From the NCBI RefSeq assembly GCF_028290435.1, contig NZ_JAQGJV010000076.1:1-64000 (forward strand): a stretch of DNA of 64,000 nt, in the 5' to 3' direction. Within the stretch, counting starts at the first letter, position 1. Every line of letters begins with the position of its first letter. Positions 1 to 9,350 of this stretch are shown here, one piece after another. Below the pieces are notes generated by a model. That model worked only from the letters and a program-made list of their open reading frames with translations, searched no databases and was not told the DNA's origin. The DNA is from Devosia sp. (GTDB taxonomy: Bacteria; Pseudomonadota; Alphaproteobacteria; Rhizobiales; Devosiaceae). The translations under genes were made by a program, and so were the position numbers.

Positions 1-602
1 CGGAACAGGATCTTGAACGGGCCGGCGCTGTCCATCTGGGCGGCCTCCCGGTATTCCTTGGGCACCGAGTCGAAGAACTGCTTGTAGACGATGATCACCA
101 CCGGAACGATGAGCTGCGGCAGGATGATGCCGGGCCAGGTGTTGAGCAGCTTGAACTGCGCCATCAAGACGAAATGGTTCACGATCAGCGCCTGCATGGG
201 CACCATGAAACAGGCCAGGATCAGCACGTAGATGACGCGCCGTCCGGGAAAATCGAGCTGGCTCAGCGCATAGGCGCAGCCGGCCGAACTGACGATAACG
301 ATGACGGTGATGAGCCCCGAGGTCACCAGCGAGTTGATGTACCAGTAGCCGATGCGGGTGTTATTCCAGATGTGCTGATAGGCCTCGGTATTGAGGTGTT
401 TTGGCCAGAGCGACAGGCCGCCGGAGATGACCTCGCTTTCCGATTTGAACGAGGTGATGACCGCCCAATAGATCGGGAAGAAGGCGGCCAACGCGAAGAC
501 GATGGTGATGGCCGAGAGGATCAACCCGCCGACATCGATGGTGCGGTCGCGGCGGGCGCGATCAGGGATGGCGCGGCTTTGGGGAATGGCGTCGGCGCTC
601 AT
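1..602 (-). CDS. Carbohydrate ABC transporter permease, MalG type (partial, 3' end off the window)
   Basis: Inner-membrane permease of a CUT1 sugar importer. The visible N-terminal 200 residues begin MSADAIPQSR, have a first membrane segment after a basic stretch, and reach the cytoplasmic EAA loop (EYREAAQMDSAG) that docks on the ATPase. The C-terminal part lies left of base 1. The start ATG (600-602) overlaps the stop of the partner permease by 4 bases (ATGA), so the two are translationally coupled. It is the last visible gene of the minus-strand operon led by the family 2 glycosidase. The family is certain; the substrate is inferred from the operon to be a beta-linked glycoside. Confidence 0.9.
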   Translation of the reverse strand, partial: MSADAIPQSRAIPDRARRDRTIDVGGLILSAITIVFALAAFFPIYWAVITSFKSESEVISGGLSLWPKHLNTEAYQHIWNNTRIGYWYINSLVTSGLITVIVIVSSAGCAYALSQLDFPGRRVIYVLILACFMVPMQALIVNHFVLMAQFKLLNTWPGIILPQLIVPVVIIVYKQFFDSVPKEYREAAQMDSAGPFKILF

Positions 603-1480
603 TTCTCACCTCGGGCTCGGAGCAGTTGATACTGCAGGACGGAAAGCACGATGATCATGGCAAACAGGATCACCGAGGCGGCAGCGGCCTCGCCGCCCTT
701 GTTCTGCTGGAACGCGGCTTTGTAGATGTATTGGACCAGCACGATGGTGGCGTCCTGCCGCCCGCCGATCGAGAACAGGTAGACCTGGTCGAAAATCTTG
801 AGCTGGGCGATGAGCTGGATGGTCAGCACCAGGGCGGTCACTGGCCAGATCAACGGCCAGGTGATGCGGCTGAACTGGCGCCAGCGGCCGGCATTGTCTA
901 GCGCGGCGGCCTCGTAAATCTCGGGCGAGACGTTGCGCAGCCCGGCAATGAACAGCAGCACGTTGAAGCCCAGTGTCCACCAGATGGTGACCACGGCAAC
1001 AGTGGGCATGAAGAACGGAATGGTGCGGGTCAGTGACAGCCCCTGGCCGCCATTGAAGGGGCGCACGAGGTATTGAATCATGCCGTATTGCACGTCGATG
1101 ATCCAGTTCCAGGTGAGGAACACCACCGAGACGGGCAGGATATAGGGCAGGAAGAAACAGGCCATGACGAAGCCCTGTTTCCAGCCCTTGAGGCGGTTGA
1201 CCGCCATGGCGATGGCTAGCGAGACCAGCGTATTGGGGATGACGGTCAGCAGGACGAAATAGGCGGTGTTGAGGAACGCGGCGCTGAACAGCTTGTGGGT
1301 CAGGATCCGGACGTAGTTCTTGAAGCCGACCCAGTCGCCGGGGCCGATCAGGGGCGCATCGGTGAAGCTCATGATCAGCATCTGGATCGTCGGCCAGACG
1401 AAGAGCACGCCGTAGATGACGACGAACGGCCCAACCAGAACCGCCGCGGCGAGATATTCCTTGCGCCTGTCCCTGAGCAT
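599..1480 (-). CDS. Carbohydrate ABC transporter permease, MalF type
   Basis: Partner permease of the same CUT1 importer, 293 residues, with about six membrane segments and an EAA-type loop (SPEIYEAAALDNAG). I chose the ATG at 1478-1480 (MLRDRRKEYL) because a clear GGAG ribosome site lies just upstream on the minus strand. Longer in-frame starts run into the palindromic repeat at 1525-1614 and give a low-complexity leader. It sits 165 bases downstream of the binding-protein gene, with the repeat in that gap, and overlaps the MalG-type gene by 4 bases. Confidence 0.92.
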   Translation of the reverse strand: MLRDRRKEYLAAAVLVGPFVVIYGVLFVWPTIQMLIMSFTDAPLIGPGDWVGFKNYVRILTHKLFSAAFLNTAYFVLLTVIPNTLVSLAIAMAVNRLKGWKQGFVMACFFLPYILPVSVVFLTWNWIIDVQYGMIQYLVRPFNGGQGLSLTRTIPFFMPTVAVVTIWWTLGFNVLLFIAGLRNVSPEIYEAAALDNAGRWRQFSRITWPLIWPVTALVLTIQLIAQLKIFDQVYLFSIGGRQDATIVLVQYIYKAAFQQNKGGEAAAASVILFAMIIVLSVLQYQLLRARGEK

Positions 1481-1524
1481 CTTCGTTCTCCTCGATATCG
1501 GGGCTAAACAACACCCCCTCACAA

Positions 1525-1614
1525 CCTCCCCCATCAAGGGGGAGGTGCCGTTCCGTATTCTGAACTCGATCCGGTTCCACCCACCGGCAGGCACCTCCCC
1601 CCTGATGGGGGAGG
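1525..1614. repeat. GC-rich intergenic inverted repeat between binding protein and permease
   Basis: The arms 1525-1549 and 1590-1614 are inverted copies matching at 24 of 25 positions, with a 40-base spacer. Each arm also folds on itself (CCTCCCCC, short loop, GGGGGAGG). The same C-run/G-run style recurs at 34077-34205, 34990-35131, 48144-48172 and 59650-59768. Lying inside an operon just after the binding-protein gene, it could stabilise the upstream mRNA or lower permease expression; that role is inferred. Confidence 0.8.
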
Positions 1615-1645
1615 CGGGGAGGGGGTGAAGCCGCTTGCTCGAAGC

Positions 1646-2920
1646 CTAAAGCTGGCCGTTGAGGTCGTCGCGCATCTGCGTGGCGGCTTCGGCGGGGTCG
1701 ATTTCGCCCGAGGTGGCGGGCACGATGTAGTTGGTCCAGGCATCGCCGAGCGGAGCGGCCGGGCCGGCGAGGATCGTGCGCGGATCGAAGACGGCGGTGG
1801 CGGCGAAGCCGGCATAATCGGACTGGGGCTTCAGGGCCTTGAACTCGGCGCTTTCACGCACTGCGTTGTAGGCCGGGATATGGCCGGCGCCGGCCCAGGA
1901 GATGGAGTGCTCGTCCATCCACTTGATGACCTGGAGCACGGCCGCGCGCTTGGCGGGATCGGCTTCCTTGCCGGCATTGGCGGGGATGACGAAGGAGTGC
2001 GAGTCAGACCAGGCGGCCGACTTGTCGAACAGGACGGGGAGCTGCACTGCGCCCCAATCGAACAGTTCTCCCTTGGCCTTGAGATCGGTCATGGTGGGGA
2101 CTTCCCAATTGCCCATGATGAAGAACGCGGCCTTGCCGGAGGTGAAGGTGGCGAGCGCCGCGGGGGATTCGATCTGCTTGGGCGTCCAGCCGTTTTCGAC
2201 CCAGCGCGCCATGGTGGCGGTTGCCGTGGTCAGCTTGGCGAGGTCTTCGTCGGTGGGGAAGAACCCGCCGGCATCGGCGTCGAACATGGTGCCGCCCTGC
2301 TGGCCGAAGAACGAGTAGACGGCGCGGTAGCGGTCGCCGGTCGGCATGGAGAGGCCGACCTGATCGTCATGGGTGAACTTGGCGAGGGCAGCCTCGAAGT
2401 TCGCCATGCCGTCGAGGCCCTTGGGCAGGCCGTCGTCGCCGATATAGCCGGCTTCTGCGAGCATGGCCTTGTTGTAATAGAGAATGAGGCCGTGCTGATC
2501 GAAGGGCACCGCATAGCGGACACCATCGACCTTGGCGGCTTCGGCGGCAGCGGGGGTGAACTGATCGTCGGCGAGGCCGACTGCGGCCAGTTCCTCATCG
2601 GTGATGGGCGACAGGGTGCCGCTGCTGACCGCCAGCGGAATGCGCGACAGGTGGTAGGTGGCGATATCGGGACCTTCCCCGATGGCCGAGGAGGTCTGCA
2701 GCTTGGTGTAGAACGGGGTGCCCCATTCGAGCGTCGTGCCTTCGATCTTGATCTGGCCGTCGTGCTCCTTGTTGAAGCCGTCGATCAGCGCCTTCATGCG
2801 CACGCCGTCACCGCCGGCCAAAAAGTCCCACCAGACCACGGTCTGTTGCGCCATGGCGCCGGTGGCGAGCGCGAAGAAGGCCGTCGAGGCCAGGGCGAGG
2901 CGTCGTATTGATTTTCTCAT
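1646..2920 (-). CDS. Family 1 extracellular sugar-binding protein
   Basis: Periplasmic solute receptor of the CUT1 importer, 424 residues. A typical Sec signal peptide (MRKSIRRLALASTAFFALA, cleavage near AMAQQ) is followed by the family 1 fold (VVWWDFLAGGDGVRMKALID near the mature start). The ATG at 2918-2920 was chosen because GGGAGGAAT lies just upstream and the signal peptide starts there. It is placed between the ATPase and permease genes of the glycosidase operon. Mature ligand residues cannot be assigned from sequence alone; the substrate is inferred to be a beta-galactoside or beta-glucoside oligomer from the neighbouring family 2 enzyme. Confidence 0.92.
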   Translation of the reverse strand: MRKSIRRLALASTAFFALATGAMAQQTVVWWDFLAGGDGVRMKALIDGFNKEHDGQIKIEGTTLEWGTPFYTKLQTSSAIGEGPDIATYHLSRIPLAVSSGTLSPITDEELAAVGLADDQFTPAAAEAAKVDGVRYAVPFDQHGLILYYNKAMLAEAGYIGDDGLPKGLDGMANFEAALAKFTHDDQVGLSMPTGDRYRAVYSFFGQQGGTMFDADAGGFFPTDEDLAKLTTATATMARWVENGWTPKQIESPAALATFTSGKAAFFIMGNWEVPTMTDLKAKGELFDWGAVQLPVLFDKSAAWSDSHSFVIPANAGKEADPAKRAAVLQVIKWMDEHSISWAGAGHIPAYNAVRESAEFKALKPQSDYAGFAATAVFDPRTILAGPAAPLGDAWTNYIVPATSGEIDPAEAATQMRDDLNGQL

Positions 2921-3021
2921 GCGTATTCCTCCCATTCGGTTTTCGCTCTATGCGGCTTGTCGAGCGGCTGGTGCGTCGCATTGAGCCTGGTAGGCGCACC
3001 GCCGGAAACTGAAGGCCGATC

Positions 3022-4098
<1,077 letters not shown>

Positions 4099-4178
4099 CT
4101 TGGTTCCTCCTTCGGGCGATAACCCGAGTTCCTCAGTGGACGCGGCGGCTCTGCGGCCGCTCGCGTCCGTTGCAGGCT

Positions 4179-6953
4179 TCAGGCGCGATCCACTTGCAGT
4201 TCCTTGGCGGTCTGCACCACGGCGTCGAACAGGGCGGCGGCGACCGGATCGGCGTTGGGCGCCTCCCGCGTCAGCCGGAAGGTGGTGGCGACGACACCGC
4301 CGCGACCGACGCGCTTTTCGCCGATGATGGCGGCGGCCTTGTGCACCCAGCCGACGACGATGCCGGCATGCACGTTCGAGCCGAATTCCCAGGGGCGGAA
4401 GCCGGTCAGCAGGTGATGCGGCACCACGTCGGAAAACGAGAGATCGAAGATCGGGCCGCCCGGAATATTGGCGAAGGGGCCGTCACGACGGATCCAGGAG
4501 AAGCCGGCGATCCAGTCGCCGCGATAGATGGTACCGTCGCGCTCCACCAGGGTGATGCCGGGCAGGTGCTGCTCGACACTGGCGCGGAACTGCTTGCCGT
4601 CGGCGACGATGCTGCGATGGGGCAGTTCGCCATCGGGCATGTCGGTGCGCAGGTTGTTGTTGGTCTTGACCGTGCCATCGGCGAGGATGGCGTAACGCGC
4701 GCCAGCCTTGATGGCTTCGACGTCGTCGCCATCGACGGCGTGGACGAGGTGCACATCGGCTTGTTCGGCGGACACCACGCGATAGCCGAGGCCGGTGGCG
4801 TAGGCGGCGAGGGTGCTATCGGCGACCGCGAGAGTGGGCAAGGCCGCTGTCTGGCGGGCGGCATAGACCGAGATATCGAGGCTGTTGCGCGACAGTTCGG
4901 TGCCGTTGGCGCTCAGCACGAAATCGAGGTGCAGGATGCGGTTTTCGCCGCCAGCCGGAATGGCCAGATTGAGCGCCGTCTGCGTGGTCGAGACCTTGCC
5001 GCTGGCGGCGATGGCGATCGAACCCGAGAGGTCGCCGCTCCAGGTCAGCTGTGCACCGGCCGGGATGGTCTGTCCGCCGCTCGCAATGGTGACATCGACG
5101 GACAGGCTGGTGCCCGTATAGGCCGAATAGCGCGATGGGCGCGGCACGATGACGATGTCATTGTTGATCTGGGCAAACACGTCATGGAAGACGCGCGGAT
5201 TGCGCTCGATATCCAAGAGGCCATTGGCCTCCCAGTGCACGTCGGTGAACTCGGTGATGACGTAGCCCATGATCGAGGCATGCTGGCGCATAGTCTCGAT
5301 TTCGTAGCGCAGGTTCATGAACTGGTACCACTGTACCGCAGTGATGAAGCCATCGAACGAGCCGAAGGTGCGGTGCAGATCGAGCGCGGCGAAACGGTCC
5401 TCGATGCCGTGGGGGAGCGCAACGCCGTCGCCCCAGAGCGAGCCGGTCTCGAACCAGTCGGGCTCGCTGCCATCGGGGCGGCGGAGCTTCTTTGGATCGG
5501 GAAGGCCCCAAACGCCGAACTCCGAAACGATGAGTGGCTCATCGCCCCGGCGTTCGGCGTCTCCCAGGGAGGAGAAGGTCCAATCGGCGCCGGCGGCGAA
5601 CTGGGCGGTGATATCATCCCATTCCTGCCGCCGCTCGGGCACCGAGCGGTAATAGTGATAGTCGTTGAGGTCGGTCTTGACGTGGAAATTGGGGAAGCAG
5701 GCCGAGTTATCGACGACAAGGCGCGTCGGGTCCTTGGCCTTGAGCCAATCATAGGTGTCCTTGACCCAACTCCGATGCTCGGCATTTTCGAGCATGCGGG
5801 TGCCCCAATCCTCGTTGATGATCGTCCAGGCGATGATCGAGGGATGGTTGCGGTCGCGCTTCAGGATGCCCGTCATGGTATCGCGCATGCGCTGGGCGGA
5901 TTTGGTGGTGAAATTGGCGACGTTCGGGATTTCGGTCCAGACGAGGAGGCCGAAGCGATCGGCGACTTCGTAATAGCGGGGGTCCGGCACCTTGATGTGG
6001 CAGCGCAAGAGGTTCAGGCCGAGATGCTTGGCTTTGCGCGCCTGGTCTTCGAGGAATTCGAGCGAAGGCGGGGTGTAGATACCGTCGGGATAGTAGTCCT
6101 GGTCGAGGGCGCCGCGCATGTAGATCGGCTCGCCGTTGAGCAGAAGCTGGCCGCCCTTGGCCTCGATGGTGCGGAAGCCAAACGTGTGGGTGGCGCGGTC
6201 GGTGCCGTCATCGAGATCGACGACCAGCGAGTAAAGATTAGGGGCCCCGGGGGACCAGAGCTTGGCATTGGCCACGGGCAGAGAGGCCGAGACGTTTGCG
6301 GCAGCGGTCAGCTCGGCGGTGGCGACCGTGGCGCCATCGGCGTCGAGCACGGTGAGCTGGACCGGGAGGCCGGCGGCGGAATCGGTGAAGGCGAGGTCAA
6401 GATTGACCGTGCCGTCCATGCCGGCGGTGATGATGACATCCTGGGTGCGGCGGCTGTCGCGGGCTTCGAGCGAGACCGACTGCCAGAGGCCGCCGATGCG
6501 GCCGTACCAGCTGATCTTGCCGTGCGGCACTTCGCTGAACGGGAAATCCGGATAGGCGCGCTGATCGGCGGTGGGCATGGTGACGCGCACTTCGATCTGG
6601 TTGCTGGCCTTGAGCAGGTGTGTGGGCAGCACGAATTCGAACGGCAGGTACGCGCCCTCATGGGTGCCGATGGCCTCGCCGTTGAGCCAAACTTCGCAGA
6701 AATAGCTGACGGCGCCGAACTTGAGCGCGAGTTCCTGGCTGCCCCAGCCTTCTGGCACGGTGAAGCTGCGCTGGTAGACCGCATGGCCGCTGGTATCGAC
6801 GAGATCGGAGAATTCGGCCTGCCATGGGCCGGGGACGTGGGCATCGCGCCACGGGCCGTCCTCGTGGCGGAAGCGCCAGACGCCATCCAGCGACAGACTG
6901 CGGCGCGAGGCCTGTTGCGATTGTTCGGATACGGCCAAATTTTGCTGGCTCAT
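4179..6953 (-). CDS. Glycoside hydrolase family 2 (beta-galactosidase/beta-glucuronidase-like)
   Basis: Retaining beta-glycosidase, 924 residues and cytoplasmic (no signal peptide). The order is an N-terminal jelly-roll sugar-binding domain, an Ig-like beta sandwich, a TIM barrel, and a long C-terminal beta-rich region. The acid/base glutamate is E381 in IINEDWG and the nucleophile is E478 in VSEFGVWG, both in the family pattern. The start is ATG 6951-6953, with GGGGAGGG upstream; a GTG two codons earlier is possible. First gene of the importer operon, so uptake and intracellular hydrolysis are coupled. The exact sugar specificity cannot be read from the sequence. Confidence 0.9.
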   Translation of the reverse strand: MSQQNLAVSEQSQQASRRSLSLDGVWRFRHEDGPWRDAHVPGPWQAEFSDLVDTSGHAVYQRSFTVPEGWGSQELALKFGAVSYFCEVWLNGEAIGTHEGAYLPFEFVLPTHLLKASNQIEVRVTMPTADQRAYPDFPFSEVPHGKISWYGRIGGLWQSVSLEARDSRRTQDVIITAGMDGTVNLDLAFTDSAAGLPVQLTVLDADGATVATAELTAAANVSASLPVANAKLWSPGAPNLYSLVVDLDDGTDRATHTFGFRTIEAKGGQLLLNGEPIYMRGALDQDYYPDGIYTPPSLEFLEDQARKAKHLGLNLLRCHIKVPDPRYYEVADRFGLLVWTEIPNVANFTTKSAQRMRDTMTGILKRDRNHPSIIAWTIINEDWGTRMLENAEHRSWVKDTYDWLKAKDPTRLVVDNSACFPNFHVKTDLNDYHYYRSVPERRQEWDDITAQFAAGADWTFSSLGDAERRGDEPLIVSEFGVWGLPDPKKLRRPDGSEPDWFETGSLWGDGVALPHGIEDRFAALDLHRTFGSFDGFITAVQWYQFMNLRYEIETMRQHASIMGYVITEFTDVHWEANGLLDIERNPRVFHDVFAQINNDIVIVPRPSRYSAYTGTSLSVDVTIASGGQTIPAGAQLTWSGDLSGSIAIAASGKVSTTQTALNLAIPAGGENRILHLDFVLSANGTELSRNSLDISVYAARQTAALPTLAVADSTLAAYATGLGYRVVSAEQADVHLVHAVDGDDVEAIKAGARYAILADGTVKTNNNLRTDMPDGELPHRSIVADGKQFRASVEQHLPGITLVERDGTIYRGDWIAGFSWIRRDGPFANIPGGPIFDLSFSDVVPHHLLTGFRPWEFGSNVHAGIVVGWVHKAAAIIGEKRVGRGGVVATTFRLTREAPNADPVAAALFDAVVQTAKELQVDRA

Positions 6954-7112
6954 GTCCACCCTCCCCTAAAGCAATATTAGTTATATTATTATCAGCATAT
7001 GGCGACGGCATGCGTCTGGCAAGGGGGTGAATCGGAAGCGCAATCGGTAGCCATTGGGCGCATCGTTCGGCTAAGACTTTCAGGGAATTGAAGGCCGTAG
7101 GGGAATTCGCGA
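6954..7112. promoter_or_regulatory. Divergent promoter region with AT-rich operator-like island
   Basis: This 159-base gap separates the glycosidase operon from the divergent LacI gene. At 6973-6987 an AT-rich dyad (AATAT, 5 bases, ATATT) stands out sharply from the GC-rich surroundings, and ATATTAG (6974-6980) is also found in the dyad in front of the second LacI gene (9281-9287). A second palindrome ATTCGCGAAT lies at 7105-7114 over the LacI start codon. Operator function is inferred. Confidence 0.5.
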
Positions 7113-8135
7113 ATGGAAAAGCGCGCGACCATGCTCGAAGTGGGCGAACTGGCGGGCGTGTCGCAGGCGACGGTGTCGCTGGTGCTCAACGGGGTGGCCA
7201 ATGCGCGAATATCCAAGGCAACGCGGCGGCGTGTGCTCGATGCAGCTGAGGCGCTGGGCTATCGCCGTGGCAAGGCCCATCCGGTGCCCGAGGGCCGCAA
7301 GCGGGTGATTGGGCTATTCATCGACGAAGTGTCGACCACGCCCTTTTCGGCGCAGTTTATCGAGGGCGCGCGCGACGAGGCGGCGCTGCAGGATGTCAGC
7401 GTGGCGACGTTCTGCACCCGAAGCGATCCGGCGCTCGAACAGGCAGCCATTGACCTGCTGGTGTCGCAAAAAACCATTGGGGTGATCTACACATCGTTGA
7501 TCACACGGCAGCTTGTGGTGCCCGAGATGTTCTCGGCGCTGCCGCTGGTGCTGCTCAATTGTTATGAGCGCAAGCTGCGCTATCCCACGGTGGTGCCGGG
7601 CGACATCGTGGGTGGTTATGTGGCGACCGAGGCGCTGCTCAAGGCGGGGCACCGCCGTATTGCGCATCTGGCGGGGGAGAGCTTTATCGAGGCGTCGGTT
7701 GATCGCCAGAATGGGTTCCGCCAGGCCATGGCGGATTGGCAGGTGCCGGTAGACGAGTCGCTGGTGTCGCTGGGCGGTTGGACCTTGCGGCATGGGCGCG
7801 AGCGGGCACTGGCGCTGCTGTCGCGGCCGGATCGGCCTACGGCGGTGTTTTGCTTCAATGACCGCATGGCGATCGGTTGCTATCAGGCGGCGCAGTCACT
7901 GGGCCTGCGCATTCCGCAGGACGTTTCCATCATGGGCTTTGATGACGAGGACCTTTCGGGGTTCCTCGATCCGGGCCTGTCCACCATGGTGCTGCCGCAT
8001 GACGAAATGGCGCGCTGGGCGGTGGGGCAATTGCTCGATGGCTATGACAGTGCCGACCAGGACGAGCGCCTGCAGAAGATCAAGATAGAGTGCGAATTTG
8101 TCGAGCGCGGATCTGTTGGACCACCAAACGCCTAG
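7113..8135 (+). CDS. LacI-family transcriptional regulator, divergent from glycosidase operon
   Basis: Repressor-type regulator, 340 residues. It has an N-terminal LacI helix-turn-helix (MLEVGELAGVSQATVSLVLN), a hinge, and a periplasmic-binding-protein-like sensor domain (from about residue 70) ending in GFDDEDLSGF. The recognition helix positions equivalent to LacI 17/18/22 read Q/A/L. Divergent placement suggests it controls the glycosidase importer. Its last four bases (CTAG, 8132-8135) are shared with the stop of the opposing LacI gene. The sensor domain is clearly paralogous to that gene, including the rare LLNCY and FCxNDRxAIGCY stretches. Confidence 0.93.
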   Translation: MEKRATMLEVGELAGVSQATVSLVLNGVANARISKATRRRVLDAAEALGYRRGKAHPVPEGRKRVIGLFIDEVSTTPFSAQFIEGARDEAALQDVSVATFCTRSDPALEQAAIDLLVSQKTIGVIYTSLITRQLVVPEMFSALPLVLLNCYERKLRYPTVVPGDIVGGYVATEALLKAGHRRIAHLAGESFIEASVDRQNGFRQAMADWQVPVDESLVSLGGWTLRHGRERALALLSRPDRPTAVFCFNDRMAIGCYQAAQSLGLRIPQDVSIMGFDDEDLSGFLDPGLSTMVLPHDEMARWAVGQLLDGYDSADQDERLQKIKIECEFVERGSVGPPNA

Positions 8136-9223
8136 GCCTTGCGCGGGGCGGCGACGGAGTCGCGCTCGACCAGGGGGCATTCGAGCTTGGTGATGGGGAA
8201 GCGTTGCGCGGAGGGTTGGGGTTCGCCGAATTGCTCGATGATCCACTGGCCCATGCCGCGATGCGGCAGGATCGAGGTGGTCAGGCGCGGATGCAGGTGG
8301 CGCGAGATTTCCTCGTCGTCATAGCCGATGACCGACATATCGCGGGGGATATCGAGGCCGGCCTCCTTGAGCGCCTCGTAGCAGCCGATGGCGGTGCGGT
8401 CGTTCTGGCAGAAGATGGCCGTGGGGGGCTCGGGCAGAGCCAGCAGTTTGCGCGTGGCCTCGTAGCCGGCGCTGGCGGACCAATTGCCCTCGACCACGAG
8501 AGCGGGGTCGAACGGAATGTCGGCGGTGGCCAGCGCGCGGCGATAGCCCTTGAGGCGATCCTGCGCGGCTTCCATCCAGATTTCGCCCGTAATGGTGGCG
8601 ATGTGCCGATGGCCATGCTCGATCAGGTGGCGGGTGCTGCGCTGACCGCCGGCGATCTCGCTGGGCACGACAGCCGGATGCGATTGCTTCTCGGTGTAGC
8701 AATTGAGCAGGAAGACCGGCACGTCGAGCGCCAGGATCTCGGGCGGCAGCTCGACCTCGCGGGTGAAGATGGTCATGTAGACGAGGCACGAAATCCCCTG
8801 GTCGACGAAGGCACGAACCACCTCGGCCTGCGTTTCGGGATCGTTGGAGGTTTGGGCAACCATGACGATCATACCGTTCGAGCGCGCGGCCGTGTGGGCG
8901 CCGTCGATGGCAACCGCAGCTTCGGGGCTGGTGGCCAATTGATCCACCACGAAGCCGACGCGGGGGACGGCGGTCTCGCGCTTGAGCGACGCGCCGCTGA
9001 GGGGCGCGATATAACCCAGACGCCGCGCCGCATCGAAAACGCGCTGCCGGGTTTCGGCCGACAGCTTGATGCCCGGCGCGCTGTTCAGCACAAAGGACAC
9101 CGTGGCCTGCGAGCAGCCGGCCTCGCGCGCCACGTCGGTCATGGTGATGCGGCGGGCCCTTTCCGCCCGGATTACACGAGCGGACCCGGCGGCGGCTACA
9201 GTGGTTTCGGAGTGCCGCGGCAT
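8132..9223 (-). CDS. LacI-family transcriptional regulator, paralogue of the convergent LacI
   Basis: 363 residues with a 25-residue basic N-terminal extension before the helix-turn-helix (MTDVAREAGCSQATVSFVLN). Recognition positions read Q/A/F, close to the neighbour's Q/A/L. The sensor domain has FLLNCYTEK, AIFCQNDRTAIGCYEA and YDDEEISRH. The start ATG 9221-9223 lacks a good ribosome site; no better start exists upstream of the DNA-binding domain. No target gene is adjacent, since the downstream neighbour is the convergent LacI. The dyad at 9256-9288 just upstream suggests autoregulation. Confidence 0.9.
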   Translation of the reverse strand: MPRHSETTVAAAGSARVIRAERARRITMTDVAREAGCSQATVSFVLNSAPGIKLSAETRQRVFDAARRLGYIAPLSGASLKRETAVPRVGFVVDQLATSPEAAVAIDGAHTAARSNGMIVMVAQTSNDPETQAEVVRAFVDQGISCLVYMTIFTREVELPPEILALDVPVFLLNCYTEKQSHPAVVPSEIAGGQRSTRHLIEHGHRHIATITGEIWMEAAQDRLKGYRRALATADIPFDPALVVEGNWSASAGYEATRKLLALPEPPTAIFCQNDRTAIGCYEALKEAGLDIPRDMSVIGYDDEEISRHLHPRLTTSILPHRGMGQWIIEQFGEPQPSAQRFPITKLECPLVERDSVAAPRKA

Positions 9224-9255
9224 GCAGTGCCCAATGCGGTTTGGAAGGCAGGTTC

Positions 9256-9288
9256 GCTAATAGGTATCAAAAATTAATTCATATTAGC
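9256..9288. promoter_or_regulatory. Inverted repeat upstream of the second LacI gene
   Basis: GCTAATA (9256-9262) and TATTAGC (9282-9288) are perfect inverted 7-mers separated by 19 AT-rich bases, 33 bases upstream of the LacI start. The island is AT-rich in a GC-rich context, as expected for promoter plus operator DNA. Binding by the adjacent regulator is inferred. Confidence 0.5.
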
Positions 9289-9308
9289 AAGCCATCTTCA
9301 CCCATGGC

Positions 9309-9339
9309 CCCTGGCGATTGATTGAAACAATCGCCAGGG
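9309..9339 (-). terminator. Hairpin downstream of the drug-export operon
   Basis: A perfect 12-bp stem (CCCTGGCGATTG at 9309-9320 with CAATCGCCAGGG at 9328-9339) closes a 7-base loop, 11 bases beyond the stop of the HlyD gene. No T-run follows on either strand, so it may block 3' exonucleases or aid Rho-dependent ending instead of acting as a classic intrinsic terminator. Confidence 0.6.
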
Positions 9340-9350
9340 TGCCGCTGGGT

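Noticed and set aside
4170-6980. A 936-codon open frame on the plus strand, antisense to the family 2 glycosidase
   Set aside because: Its composition (glycine, arginine, histidine, alanine rich) is that of a GC-rich reverse-complement shadow, it has no recognisable domain, and the minus-strand frame has intact glycosidase catalytic residues.
9309-9339. Classic intrinsic terminator after the HlyD gene
   Set aside because: The stem is perfect but no T-run follows on either strand, so I list it only as a hairpin with probable 3'-end function.
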